Shown here piece by piece: positions 31,614 through 31,761 of a stretch of 31,761 nt of DNA. Source of the DNA: JBBTCJ01 sp038043285. Lineage in GTDB: Bacteria; Planctomycetota; Phycisphaerae; UBA1845. The notes under the pieces are model-generated. The model made no database searches and was not told the DNA's origin. It was given only the letters and a program-made list of their open reading frames with translations. Location of the stretch: contig JBBTCJ010000167.1 in NCBI GenBank assembly GCA_038043285.1, positions 1 to 31,761 on the forward strand. The letters are read 5' to 3'. Within the stretch, counting starts at the first letter, position 1. Each line of letters opens with the position of its first letter. Both the position numbers and the translations under genes were made by a program.

Positions 31614-31761
31614 ATGACTTGCAACAACGGACGTAATCGAAGGCTGCGCGGGGTCGGGAGCCTTTGCGCCGCGACCACGGCCGCAATCGTGATGTTACTG
31701 GGGTGTATCCAATTCGATCCGCCTCCTGACGATGGTGACGATGGCGGCGGCGACGGGGGCA
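31614..31761 (+). CDS. Lipoprotein, N-terminal part (runs off the window)
   Basis: The first 49 codons of a gene that continues past the right edge. The ATG at 31614 has GGGAG nine nt upstream. The N-terminus has a basic n-region (NNGRNRRLR), a hydrophobic stretch and the lipobox LLGC with Cys35, followed by IQFDPPPDDGDDGGGDGG, an acidic Asp/Gly linker often seen after the lipidated Cys in planctomycete surface proteins. The product beyond is unknown. Confidence 0.75.
   Translation, partial: MTCNNGRNRRLRGVGSLCAATTAAIVMLLGCIQFDPPPDDGDDGGGDGG

Noticed and set aside
1..31761. tRNA, rRNA, CRISPR arrays, insertion sequences, integrases
   Set aside because: Looked for T-loop motifs (GGTTCRANTCC on both strands), regularly spaced repeats and transposase or integrase motifs; none was found by eye.

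Overview
The window is about 31.8 kb of GC-rich bacterial DNA with roughly two dozen genes. It looks like a chromosomal segment of a planctomycete, probably near the Phycisphaerae. The clues are a secreted NxxGxxAF-repeat protein with a FIMAH domain, a TMTC-like membrane glycosyltransferase carrying TPRs, very high third-position GC, loosely packed mixed-strand genes, and short palindromic or 'NYQTKPM'-type interspersed repeats that I remember from such genomes. The taxonomic call is an inference; no rRNA gene or tRNA was recognised.

Layout. 1-1026: the 3' end of purA overlaps uppS (isoprenyl transferase) by four bases. 917-2905 (minus): a large secreted repeat protein whose tail overlaps the uppS tail. 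2906-3875: a gene-free stretch with inverted repeats, then fabI with a good promoter and Shine-Dalgarno. 4801-7253 (minus): clpS, a coiled-coil lipoprotein and a class V (serine/alanine-glyoxylate type) aminotransferase. 7647-8991 (minus): a tiny secreted Kazal-like protein and an MthK-type potassium channel. 9383-15600 (plus): a two-unit M16 metalloprotease followed by a MacA / MacB-ATPase / MacB-permease tripartite pump locus. 15601-16026: a stem-loop-rich gap that may encode a structured RNA or a strong terminator. 16027-17268 (minus): truD. 17373-19343 (plus): the TMTC-like glycosyltransferase.

19374-23281 is all on the minus strand: a metallo-beta-lactamase fold hydrolase, rocD (ornithine aminotransferase), an overlapping DUF4160-DUF2442 gene pair, and argF. 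The enzymes on either side of the pair both use ornithine. The pair is bracketed by two near-identical 21-bp palindromic repeats in opposite orientation, one ending in the rocD stop codon and one inside argF. 23332-30551 (plus): a GT39-like glycosyltransferase, a polytopic membrane protein, a single-span small protein, a secretin with an unusual C-terminal helical extension, and a TPR protein that overlaps the secretin stop by four bases and could act as its pilotin or partner. 30552-31613 has no intact gene but holds a near-consensus promoter followed by a small hairpin with a T-run, and a start-less frame ending in a perfect EF-hand loop. The window ends in the first codons of a lipoprotein gene.

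The strongest candidates for something new are the secretin/TPR locus, the repeat-bracketed DUF4160-DUF2442 module, the hairpin-rich region at 15.75-16.0 kb and the promoter/short RNA candidate at 30.6 kb. All functional statements come from motifs read by eye; no database search was run.
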